This document shows, one piece after another, positions 8,531 through 18,540 of a stretch of DNA of 64,000 nt. The notes under the pieces are model-generated. The model did not search any database and was not told the origin of the DNA. It saw nothing but the letters and a program-made list of their open reading frames with translations. Position numbers and translations under genes: made by a program. This stretch comes from Isoetes taiwanensis. Taxonomy: Eukaryota; Streptophyta; Lycopodiopsida; Isoetales; Isoetaceae. Positions within the stretch are counted from its first letter, which is position 1, and each line of letters begins with the position of its first letter. The stretch is from assembly GCA_021234155.1 (NCBI GenBank), contig JAJEKV010000017.1, positions 17,060,372 through 17,124,371 of the forward strand, given 5' to 3'.

Positions 8531-10908
8531 AACAAAGTTTAAAATGAAACGCACTAATTTGCTCAAAACGCACTTCAAAAGGAATCTTTGAAAGATTCCC
8601 TAAAATCCCCCCAAAAAGGTCCCTTTTTATGGTATATTTGTGACAAGTGTGACAATTTGAAAATTTTAGGCATCATTTTGGAGGGGGGTGTGAACTTAGC
8701 TTCCATTCAAAATTTTTGACATCCCTTTTTGGCCCCCCTAGTTTGGTTTGCGAAATAGTAATATTTTCAAAAACTAAACAAAATAGACATTGAAAAAAAC
8801 AGCAAGCACGCTAAAGTGCCAAAAAGGTATTTTATTCAAAGTTTTCCAAATCAGTACAAAACTATGAACAAAACTGTAAAAAATGCAACACATTTTGACA
8901 TTGCCTCATTGAAGCAAACATTTTCACATGAAAGTATGCCTCATTGAACAAACTTACACTTTGAAGCGCAAGTTGGAGTCGAAGACGCTCGCTCTTCGTC
9001 TTATATACTTGCTCTTATTTGCTCATCCGTCTTGCTATAGACTTATGTATACCGCGATGACAATGCGTGGACATAACGTCTTCAAAATAAATTTCTGGGT
9101 GGTATAGATTTATACCACAATAGGTAGTGTTGTGCGGATATGACATGCCAGAGAGTTCGCATGGTATAAATTTATACCGCAAGTGGACTCGAGCGGTATA
9201 AATTTATACCGCAAGAGGACTCGAGCGGTATAAATTTATACCGCGAGAGCTCTCTCGATTCACTGCGAGAGCTCTCACGGTATAAATTTATACCGTGAGA
9301 GCTCCCTCGTTATACCACGAGAGCTCTCTCGGTATAAATTTATACCGCAGAAAACCTTCAGACAACCAATTTATACACATATATGTGTATATATATATAA
9401 TATATACACATAATTACATATATATATCCGACAAGAAAAGAGAACTCTTGCGGTATAAATCTATACGGAGAAACGGTATAAATTTATACCGAATTGCATA
9501 TATATAAGCTCAATGATAATCAGGTACCAGCTTTTCCCACTTGGAGTCGGGATTAATAAATCTTAGGACTAGTCCAGAACGCCATCATCATGCTATTTAT
9601 AGGGTTCTATTTTATTCATTATTTTTTATTATTATCAAAATTTGTTAGATTATCTCCATATTCCTAGATGATAGCATGTTTTAGTAAGTATCATGATTAT
9701 AGATCCTGCATTGGGAAGGTTGCTATGATAAAAGCATATATATATACATATATATATATGCAGTCCAGATATAAAGTATATATCGTGTAAAATCTTTTGG
9801 GGTCTTTCTTGCTCGCCAAAGGGTTTGGCAACTGAAAACTACTAAAGTAACACACATAAGGGATAATTTTACACACTGTTCTTAGTTTTTTAGTGTAAAA
9901 AATTCTAAAACGGTTCTAAATTTTCTGATCTTGTAATGCAATGTTAGAGCATAAAGTAGTCGAATCATGTTGTTAATTCTACTTTTTTTTCTCTACATAC
10001 ATGCGAACTTCACTCCAGGCAGCTAAAAAATTGCTACTAAAGGCAAAGAACTCCAAAATATTATGGTGACACAGGTGTTTGACTAGAAGGAAACCACATG
10101 GTTTATCCAGAGGAGAGCGAGGAGTAGCAACCCCTCAGAAGTTTACCTATTTATTTACAAAATATATAGGAAAGGGTAAAATGACGAATACTTCCTTTGC
10201 GAGGAGAAATGTGCATGGTGCCCTCGCTGGATGGCGTAATTGTGATGAATATGCTCAACATTGCTAAGGAGGTTGACTATCTTTTGAGCATCACCATGTT
10301 GTAGATTGGTATGTCGTTCGGAAATACATCTCAGAATAAAAAGGAGGGCATGTAATCACATGGCTTCATTACTTCAACTTTTGTATCCTCGGTATAAATT
10401 TATACTGCATCATCAACTAAAACTTCAGCTTAACTACAAGACATCGTGGATGTATTGGTATTTGTAATACTATGTGATGCAAAAACAATGGTTTGTCATT
10501 CAAGAAGTTTGTTCAACTGCCTCCCAATGTGTTTTAAGGTCCATTAGGATGTTCAGCCAAAATGGTTGTGAAATAACAAATTTCCTGTCTTCTAAAACAG
10601 CTAATATAAAAACTTTCAGGGACAAGGTACAAAAGCATCTAATTTCTTCATATGAATTTGCCCCATAGCCAATCTTTGAATTTCATTGTAGTTCTTTCCC
10701 CCTCTACAATGGGATTTTTTTTTTGTGTGTGTTTTTCCTTAATACTAAGTCTTCTTAAAATGTCTGTTTTTACGAGCAGTTTTATAAATCTTTCGACTAA
10801 ACGTAATAAAAGGGCCCTTTTTAGAGGGATTTTAGAATTTTATAAATTTTTAGAAGGAATCTTCCAAACGCACTTCTTAAATAAGTGCGTTTCATTTTAA
10901 ACCTTGTT
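8531..10908. mobile_element. 2.4-kb terminal-inverted-repeat element (non-autonomous)
   Basis: The termini form 25-bp inverted repeats, AACAAAGTTTAAAATGAAACGCACT at the left and its complement with one mismatch at the right. They are flanked by a CACT duplication (8527-8530 and 10909-10912). Comparison with the intact LTR at 18006-18502 shows an insertion between adjacent bases of that LTR. A 4-bp duplication excludes hAT (8 bp), Mutator (9 bp) and Tc1/mariner (TA). Sola and Ginger elements make 4-bp duplications, but I cannot assign a superfamily. No transposase ORF is present; short ORFs inside have no recognisable domain. The centre holds a palindrome array (9101-9490). Confidence 0.8.
9101..9490. 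repeat. Array of GGTATAAATTTATACC palindromes
   Basis: Eight copies of a 16-bp palindrome lie at 9101, 9163, 9195, 9227, 9279, 9331, 9452 and 9475. Five are perfect and flanked by C/G so that they read CGGTATAAATTTATACCG or close, and a further copy is at 10391. Between them sits a second palindrome, CGAGAGCTCTCTCG, at 9243-9260 and 9318-9331 and in variants. They lie within the TIR element. Repeated binding sites for a dimeric protein, or cruciform-forming DNA, are possible roles. Confidence 0.85.
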
Positions 10909-11023
10909 CACTTACAGATTTGAAGCAGTGCACCAATAATAATAATAATAATAATAATGTATTGAATCATGCCCTTTTTGGACCTTAAGGTCATGGGGCA
11001 GCAAATGTACAATGTAAAAAACT

Positions 11024-11392
11024 TCATAAATTTGAAAGAAGAGAATGATGGGAATCTATATCCTTGATAAATCTACCAAGAGTATATGGTTCCATCTCAA
11101 AAATCAAGTGAAATCGCGCAATGTCTACACCATATTTCATCCTGATATGTGCATAAGCAGGACATTCCAGCAAAACATGTTTTTCATCCTCAATACTTCC
11201 ATGTGTGCAGAATGAGCATAACCTGTTTTCCTTCGGTACCCCTGACCATCTGCCCGTTTCTGACCTCAGGTGATGGGAACTCATCCTGTACCTTGCCACC
11301 ATATGTTTCAAATATCTCGGTATGTTTGAATTCAGATAATCGTGTTCACTGTAAATAACCATCTGATTTATTTCATCCAGATATTGCTGCAT
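11024..11392 (-). pseudogene. LINE ORF2 C-terminal zinc-binding domain
   Basis: This contains SSHHLRSETGRW, LCSFCTHGSIEDEKHVLLECPAY and HIRMKYG. It is the Cys/His cluster found after the reverse transcriptase in many plant LINEs (zf-RVT-like). It starts in a different frame inside the end of the endonuclease ORF. The same 'IEDExH-ACPAYxHIR' pattern occurs in the LINE tails at 39521-39717 and 49330-49510, so these three share a LINE lineage. Confidence 0.75.
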
Positions 11393-12441
11393 TCTACTTC
11401 CCTTCGACTGCCATAATCTAGAAAGCGCTTCCCCCTACGCATTGTTGTGGAAGTTTTCCCAAACGTGGCCTTTGCAGCATCCTCAACTATCTGTGAAAAG
11501 GCTTCAATATCTGCCTTTAAATAGCCTGACCAATAAAAGCCATCAAGCAAATCCTCTGAAGTATTTTTATAGATAGAATGCTTTTCATATGCTAACTTTA
11601 GCCTGTTTTCAACGTGTCTTATGCCCTGTTCTTTTGCAGATATAGCATCACATGCGATGTCAAAGAAGAGAGGAGCATGATCAGATTCCAGTAACTTCGG
11701 CCCTACTGTAAATCCCCTGATCAGGTCTGACTGTTTTGCTAAAACAAAATCAATTGCGCTTGCCCCGTTGTGTGTGATGCAGGTGTAACCACCAGAGTGA
11801 GGAAACATGTCAATCCCATTCAGTATCTTCAAGTCACAGGCGGTTCCAAATTCTAAAAACAGTCTGCCCATTGTGTTAGAGTCTTGATCAGCAGACTTCC
11901 TGGCATACCTCGCATCTTCCACTTCCTCTAATGTGACATTCATTGGCTGCGCATATGCTAAAGTCTGGTCTGATCCAATCCTCGCATTAAAATCACCAAC
12001 CACCATTACCTCTGCATGCTCCTGAAAAGCCATCACTTCTTTGGACAAATCATGAAACGGATTTGTTTTATCGAATTCCCTGCCTTCATACAATTTCATT
12101 TGCAAGGGAGCATAATAACATATTGCAATCATGAGAGTCTTATTTTTCAAACTGATTTCTATCCAGAGATGTTGATTCCGAATGTTTACCAAATGTGATA
12201 CCTTGTCCTTGACATAAACTGCTATGCCACCATGCCCTCGACCCATTTGTTTTGATTTCTCATTCCAAACATTTCCCACTAATTGGTATCTGAACAACAT
12301 AGGCAAAGCTCTTGCCTGATGTTGCCATGTTTCTGTCACGAAAACCATATCCATATCACTCCAAACATCATGAACTGCCTCCATTTTTGCTTGGTTTGCT
12401 CCATGTGCATTCCAAGCCATGCACCTTAAGGCCCGAAGTTC
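11368..12441 (-). pseudogene. LINE ORF2 endonuclease domain
   Basis: The apurinic/apyrimidinic-type endonuclease that nicks target DNA keeps its signature motifs. Counted from the Met at 12420 these are WNAHGA (residues 3-8), TETW with Glu30, VVGDFNAR (Asp143, Asn145), SAIDFVL (Asp224) and ESDHAP (Asp247-His248). It lies in frame with ORF1, separated by one TAG. After about 340 residues the reverse transcriptase should begin, but the sequence instead switches frame into the C-terminal zinc region, the mark of an internal deletion. It cannot support retrotransposition by itself. Confidence 0.8.
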
Positions 12442-13152
12442 CTATGTCCGCTTCCTGCTGGTAATCACCGCCTTGCCATTCCTGTCAAGGTATGCAATTA
12501 CACCATTTTCCCTTGCCTCCTTCACCTTGGCCCACTCCTTCTTCTTGATTTCATTCTGAGCTTGCGTTAAATCAGGATCTAACCATAGTTTATGGCCCTT
12601 TAGCGCAGCCCTGTTGGCCATTATCCTGTCCCTATCTTCCACCTTGTCAAATTTGACAAGAATAGGCCGATGGGAGCTTCCTATCTTTCCTAACCTTCTA
12701 CAGTGCACAAACCCTGGATTGTGCAGATGCATAATTTCTTTGAAAAAATGACCAATTACCTCTGTTGTATTCTCATTTTCGGCTTCCTGGAGACCGCTGA
12801 TTTTCAGATTTTTTGCTCTAAACTGCTGCTCACTTTGCTCTGCCGAGGTTTTCTCTAGGTTATCCCTAGTTGTGTCTGCCACTACATGCATAAGTTCTTG
12901 CTTAATTTCGTCAATACGAAATTCTTTATGCCTTCCAATCATGCCGACCAGTTCTTGATTTTGAGCCTTGAGCTCCTGATTTTGCTTGGATAAATCTGTG
13001 TTTTGTGTAACCGGGACCTGGACGGTTTGCTGTAAGGCATCCATTTACTGCTTCAACTCTTGTAACAGAGCTATGATTTGCCCGCTGTCACCATCGTATT
13101 CGACCAGATCACCCTTGCCAGGTGATCCGATGCCCTTCTTCTTAGGAGGCAT
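12442..13152 (-). pseudogene. LINE ORF1 (coiled coil plus RRM-like)
   Basis: The ATG at 13152 starts MPPKKKGIGSPGKG. After 35 codons a TAA at 13047-13045 interrupts the frame, which then continues to a TAG at 12444-12442. The middle (about 13040-12800) is a Gln/Glu/Lys-rich coiled coil. The next segment (FRAKNLKISGLQEAE, then RPILVKFDKVEDRDRIMANR and KGHKLWLDPDLT) has the layout of the L1 ORF1p RNA-recognition domain and its C-terminal extension. ORF1p binds element RNA. ORF2 follows in the same frame just seven codons after the TAG. Confidence 0.7.
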
Positions 13153-13189
13153 ACCCTAAAATTCTTTTTGCTTTGTGTGCTACGAGCGG

Positions 13190-13583
13190 TGCACGAGCGA
13201 TTCGCTGCCTTAATAATATTCCAGGTAGAAAACCCAGAGCTGGCGATTCACCGCTTAGCATCCAATTCCAGATAGAAAATCCAGAGCCACAAAACACAAG
13301 AAGTAGAGAGCTTCTGATAGCTTGCTAAGAACACTGCAGCATCAATCTAAGTAACCCATGAATGAATCTGTGTGAATCGGCCCATTACACCCGCTTCAAT
13401 CCAAATCCGGCATCTGCATCTGTGACAGCCGCTTCTGCTTCTATTTCCTTTTATTCGTTGTTAAATATCTCAGCAATATCATTTCATTTTATTATCATAT
13501 TAGACCCATCGTATTCCGCCACATGCCAAGCCATGCTAAAATTTTATTCCCCTTTTCTTTTGTGACATGATATAATATTAACA
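13190..13583 (-). repeat. 3' LTR of the copia element, first part
   Basis: This begins at 13583 with the same TGTTAATATTATATC as the 5' LTR and follows it to about 13196. There about 30 bp present in the 5' LTR are missing at the border of the inserted LINE. The rest of this LTR lies at 10909-10935 and 8385-8530. Confidence 0.8.
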
Positions 13584-13593
13584 CTCCTCCTTC
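13584..13593 (-). other. Polypurine tract of the copia element
   Basis: The minus strand reads GAAGGAGGAG directly before the TGTTAATA start of the 3' LTR, the normal plus-strand priming site. Confidence 0.75.
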
Positions 13594-13704
13594 ATGTCAC
13601 ACTGATGCCAATCCTTAGTTTGAATTTGTCACATTTATCCTCTGGCAAAGCTTTTGTGAGAAGGTCCGCAATTTGACTATTACTTGGCATATATATGACC
13701 TGTA

Positions 13705-16700
13705 TTAGACCTTTTTTGACCAGATCTCTGACAAAATGCATATGTAGCGCAATATGTTTTGTTGGTTTTTGGTCATTGCTATGCAGCTCATGCTATCACT
13801 GTACAACACTGTATCACCTTGTGTTATTCCTAGTTTTTCTAACAATCCTTTTAGCCACATAACTTCTTTAGCTGCAAGTGACACTGCTGCAAACTCAGCT
13901 TTTGCCGATGACATAGCAACTGAGGATTGTTTCTTACTCCTCCATGATATAGCTGCTTCTCCAAACATGGTAATATAGCCAGATGTGGATTTGCGAGAAT
14001 CTATATCTCCTGCCCAATCTGCATCTGCATATGCCTTTAGAGCCAAGCTAGAATCCTTGTTCCACTTATATACTAGTCCATTATTGAGAGTTCCTTTCAA
14101 ATATCTAAGCACTCGTTTCGTTGCAAGCCAATGTGCTTGTCCTGGATTGTTTAGGAACCGACTTAGAAAATTAACTGCATAAGCTATGTCTGGACGTGTA
14201 CAATTAGCTACATATAGCAGACAACCAATAAGCTCTCTAAATGGTACCCTTTCCATAGAAGCCTTTTCAAAGTCTGATTTTGGACACATTTCATTACTTA
14301 ATTTTGCACCCGCCACCATAGGTGTTTTTGCTGGATTGCATGCATCCATTCTGAACCTTTCTAGAATGCCCTAAATATTTCTTGTTTGTGTAAGAATCAT
14401 TCTTCTAGATTCTTTCTCTCTATGTACCTCAATACCAAGAAATAGTTTTAGTTCACATAGATCTGTCATTTTAAATTTTTTCTTTAGCACTGTTTTGCAA
14501 TGATCTAGGCATTCTGTATCATTTGATGCCATTATACAATCGTCTACATAGAGAGCTATTATGCAGAACTTATCATTATTGCGAAAAATATAAAGATTCC
14601 CGTCAGATTTTAGCTTTTCAAATTTTTGTTGCTTCAGATGATTGTCCATGCATACATACCATTGCCTTGGAGCTTGCCTGCTTTTTTTAGTTTCCACACC
14701 ATGTCTTCTCCTTGCTTATATCCTGGTGCCTGCTTCATATATATTTCCTCTTCAACATCTGCATTCAAAAAAGTTGTGCTTACATCCATATGATGTAGCT
14801 CAAGGCCATTGGCATTAGCATATGCTAAAATAGTTCGCAAACTGGTTAGTTTAACAATAGGTGAAAAAGTTTCCCCATAATCTATACCTTTTTTCTGTGA
14901 GAATCCCTGTGCAACAAGTCTAGCCCATCTGGCCCTCTTTTTATTTTGAAAATCCATTTGTTCCCTACTATATTCTTTTCTTCTGGACGCTTTACTAGCT
15001 CATACATATTATTGCTAATGAATGATTGCATCTCATCGTCCATTGCATGCTTCCATTTTTCTGCATCTTCTGCATTAATTGCTTCATCAAAGCTATTAGG
15101 TATACCAGGTTCAAATAATGCCATAAGCGCAGGAACATTATCATCTGGCAAGAAAACTGCTTGTAGACGTCTACTTTTCCCAGATTCTTGTCTACCATAC
15201 AAGTCCTCTTCTACTTGCAAATTTTCTTTTAGGCGTTCAACTTCACTTTTGCGTTTTCTGAGGGGTTGAGTGTCACCTATATGTAACTGATCAACTATAG
15301 GTTCCTCATTTATTTGACTATCAAATTCACTGTTATTATCATCATCTATATCCACATTGGTCTTAGATTCTTCTTTATCTTCTGAATACTTATCAATAAC
15401 CTCCTCCTTGTTCTTAACATCCTTTATGAATTCTATCCTTATATAATATTGATTCATCAAAAGTTACATCTCTACTAACATATACCTTTTTTTATTCTGG
15501 ACTATACAGTCGATAGCCTTTTGCTTCTTCATCGTATCCTACAAGAAATGCCTCCATTGCTCGATCTTCAAGCTTTGTCCGCAACTCTTCTGGAATATGA
15601 ACATAGGTTAGACATCCATATACTTTAAATTTATCATAATCATGTGATCTGCCAGTCCATAATTCTTCTGGTATGCAACCTCTTATGCTCATTGTAGGTA
15701 ATCGATTTTGAATATAAAACGCAGTTTTAACTGCTTCTGCCCACAAATAATTTGGTAGCTTTGCATGTTTTATCATTGCTCTAGCGGCATCCAATACAGT
15801 TCTATTTTTACGTTCTGCTACCCCATTTTGCTGAGGACTATATCGCAAGTAAGTTGCCTTCTTATCCCCTTTTCTAAGCAAAAACTCTTAAACTTCCTTG
15901 ATAAGTACTCTCCTCCTCTATCTGACTGTATACATTTGACCTTTTTCCCTGTTTCACACTCAACTTCTGCTACAAATTGTTTAAATGCTTCCAATGCTTG
16001 TCTTTTCTCAGTTAGAAAATAACATTTTGCCCTTCTACTATAATCATCAATAAAAGATATATAAAACCTTTTTCCACTCATACTTCTTATATTCATCGGC
16101 CCACATAGATCTGTATGTACTAGTTCAAGAAAATCATGCACGTTGACTGCTTTTTTTGAAAGGTATTCTCGTATGCTTTCCTAGCATGCATCCATGACAA
16201 ATAAGTCGACATCTTTCTATAGAACAATCTATTAGACCTTTCTTAGCCATAAATTCAACATTCTTAATATGTGTGTGGGCCAATCTTTCATGCCATAATT
16301 TAACTGATGGAAGCATTGCTACATTCAGACTATAGACCTTATTTTTGGGCAACTCAAATAAATCCCCATTTCTTTTTGCTAGAAAAATCACTTTATTATC
16401 ACGCAGTATTTTGCATACTTTCTTTACAAACACCACCTTAAATCCCAAATCTATTAATTGACTTACAGAGATCAAATTCCTGATTAAATGTGGCACACAT
16501 AACACGTCTTTTAAGCTTACAGGATTTCCATCTAAATCAAATGATTCCAGCAATCCTACTGCGTCAAACCACTGCAGACTTCCATTGCCTAATTGAATAT
16601 GCTTAGTCCCAGTTCCTGAGTATTCCTTAAGCATGTCTGGAGAGCTGACTACGGATCGCTCAGCTCCACTATCTATTACAAGAGAATTAGCACGTGTATT

Positions 16701-17723
16701 AATATCAGAATCAGGATTGGATTTAGAAATTACCTCAACATCTTCTTCCTTAGTATCCGTTTCAACAGCTACATTAACTGCACTTGGTTTATCTTGACCT
16801 TTCCCCCTGATAGATACGCCTCGTGCCATACCTCCTCTTCTTCCTATGTTTCTCCCTGGATTCTTAGGAGAGGAACAATTAGAAGAAACATGACCTCTTC
16901 CACCACAATTATAACAAGAAATATCTCTAGCTAAGCTTGGGCAATTTGCTTTTATGTGACCATATGAATTGCAAGCAAAACATGGACCAATATTACCTCC
17001 TCTACCTCTTCGTCCACATCCACGTGTACGAGCAGCGGTATATAATATTTCAGTACCTTCATCATCATTCTTCACAACTTTCGTCTGTTCAATTTCCGTG
17101 CGAACCATTCTTTCTGCTTCTTCACGATTTCTGGCTACATTTCTTACAAGAATAGCAATCTGCTCGTATTCAGAAAAAGCTTTTGAAATAGCTAGTAATT
17201 CTGCCTCTTTTGAAAGCACATCACCAGCAGCTTTAAGATCAAATATTATCATATCTAAGGTTTGAAAAAACACTTCAAGATTATCACTATCATGATATTT
17301 GAGACGTCTTAATTCTTTTTCAAGAACATCTATCTGTGAGAAAGATTTAGTTTCGTAATTCTTAAGAAGATACAACCACATATCTTTAGGAGACAATCCT
17401 TGCAATCTTAATAGAATACTTGGGCCTACTTTGCTACAAATGATACCTATTGCTTTGCTGATTTTTGCAGATGTATCAGACGTACCAGCTTTCCTCTTGG
17501 ATTTGTCCTTCTCCTTTTTTACCTCTTCCTCACTTAGCTTGAGTTTCTCGAGTCTAGCCATGGCTTCTTGCAATTTGTCTGCTTCTTTTAGTGGCTTCAC
17601 AAGATCCCAGAGCCCTTCTGATTTCAAAACTCTTTTAATCTTTGCTTTCCATACCTGAAAACCGGATCCAGCATTAAACACCTCTACTGCACTTAATAAG
17701 GACGCTCCAAATCGTGTAGCCAT
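13705..17723 (-). pseudogene. Copia gag-pol polyprotein (broken into 6-7 frames)
   Basis: Domains in order: gag from the ATG at 17723 (MATRFGASLLSA), with two zinc knuckles CFACNSYGHIKANC and CYNCGGRGHVSSNC; aspartic protease with VIDSGAE; the GAG-pre-integrase segment (LWHERLAHTHIKN ... CxxCMLGK); integrase core (HTDLCGPM, FIDDYSR, QSDRGGEY, SPQQNGVAERKNR, ending near 15492); reverse transcriptase (GNKWIFKIKR, LVAQGFSQKKGIDYGETFSP, ALYVDDC); and RNase H (YADADWAGD, RKSTSGY, SSAKAEF). The D-D-E integrase residues and the YVDD active site survive. Frameshifts or stops near 16140, 15880, 15490, 14900, 14660 and 14370 inactivate it. The order integrase before reverse transcriptase is diagnostic of Ty1/copia. 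Confidence 0.9.
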
Positions 17724-17834
17724 CCTGTCCCTCCCTGCCTCGATCCCGGCTGCACACTCAAATGTCCTCATTTGCCTAAGCTTCCTTGTGTCCGCATCTT
17801 TTTGTTCTTTGTTCACTTCACTGGATTCTTCTAC

Positions 17835-17945
<111 letters not shown>

Positions 17946-17992
17946 AACAAATAAGAAGACACAACAAAATATATGACACAGCCACCGTACCT

Positions 17993-18004
17993 GCTCTGAT
18001 ACCA
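17993..18004 (-). other. tRNA-Met(i) primer-binding site of the copia element
   Basis: The minus strand reads TGGTATCAGAGC one base from the LTR end. It matches the PBS of gypsy copy 1 and is usual for plant LTR elements. Confidence 0.9.
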
Positions 18005-18005
18005 G

Positions 18006-18502
18006 TGATGAATTAAAGGCACACAAGCAAATAAACTTTAAGAGCTTCAAACCTTCGACCTTAATATTTGATACTGTAGCACTTGGAAATCATTAAAACA
18101 TCACTGTAGCAACAATCCGATTCATTATGTACACTCGACAACACAAGCACTTACAGATTTGAAGCAGTGCACCAACCTCAAATATAAAACTCCAGATTAG
18201 TGATTCGCTGCCTTAATAATATTTCAGGTAGAAAACCCAGAGCTAGCGATTCACCGCTTAGCATCCAATTCCGGATAGAAAATCCAGAGCCACAAAACAC
18301 AAGAAGTAGAGACTTCAATCCAAATTCGGCATCTACATCTGTGACAACCGCTTCTGCTTCTACTTCCTTTTATTCGTTGTTAAATATCTCAGCAATATCA
18401 TTTCATTTTATTATCATATTAGACCCATCGTATTCTGCCACATGCCAAGCCATGCAAAAATTTTATTCCCCTTTTCTTTTGTGACATGATATAATATTAA
18501 CA
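18006..18502 (-). repeat. 5' LTR of the copia element (intact)
   Basis: The LTR is 497 bp, starting TGTTAATATTATATC and ending TTTAATTCATCA on the minus strand, with canonical TG...CA ends. It is one base from the PBS. It matches the three pieces of the 3' LTR at high identity. On its outer side (18503-18541) it is preceded by the same ~38 bp, including the GAAGGAGGAG polypurine tract, that precede the 3' LTR. Confidence 0.85.
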
Positions 18503-18540
18503 CTCCTCCTTCATGTCACACTGATGCCAATCCTTAGTTT

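Larger units (their letters stand above)
10935..13190 (-). mobile_element. LINE with (TAA)n tail, reverse transcriptase deleted
   Basis: On the minus strand this carries ORF1 (13152-12442), an apurinic-type endonuclease (12420-11368), then directly the C-terminal zinc-binding region (11392-11024), a 3' UTR and a short (TTA)n tail at 10958-10935. It sits inside the copia 3' LTR. The whole reverse transcriptase domain is missing. A GTGCAC sequence borders both ends and may be a short target duplication, but the right border has also lost about 30 bp of LTR. Confidence 0.8.

Noticed and set aside
13362-13565. ORF in the copia LTR (also 18200-18484)
   Set aside because: The same open frame appears in both LTR copies because the LTR is repeated; there is no protein motif.
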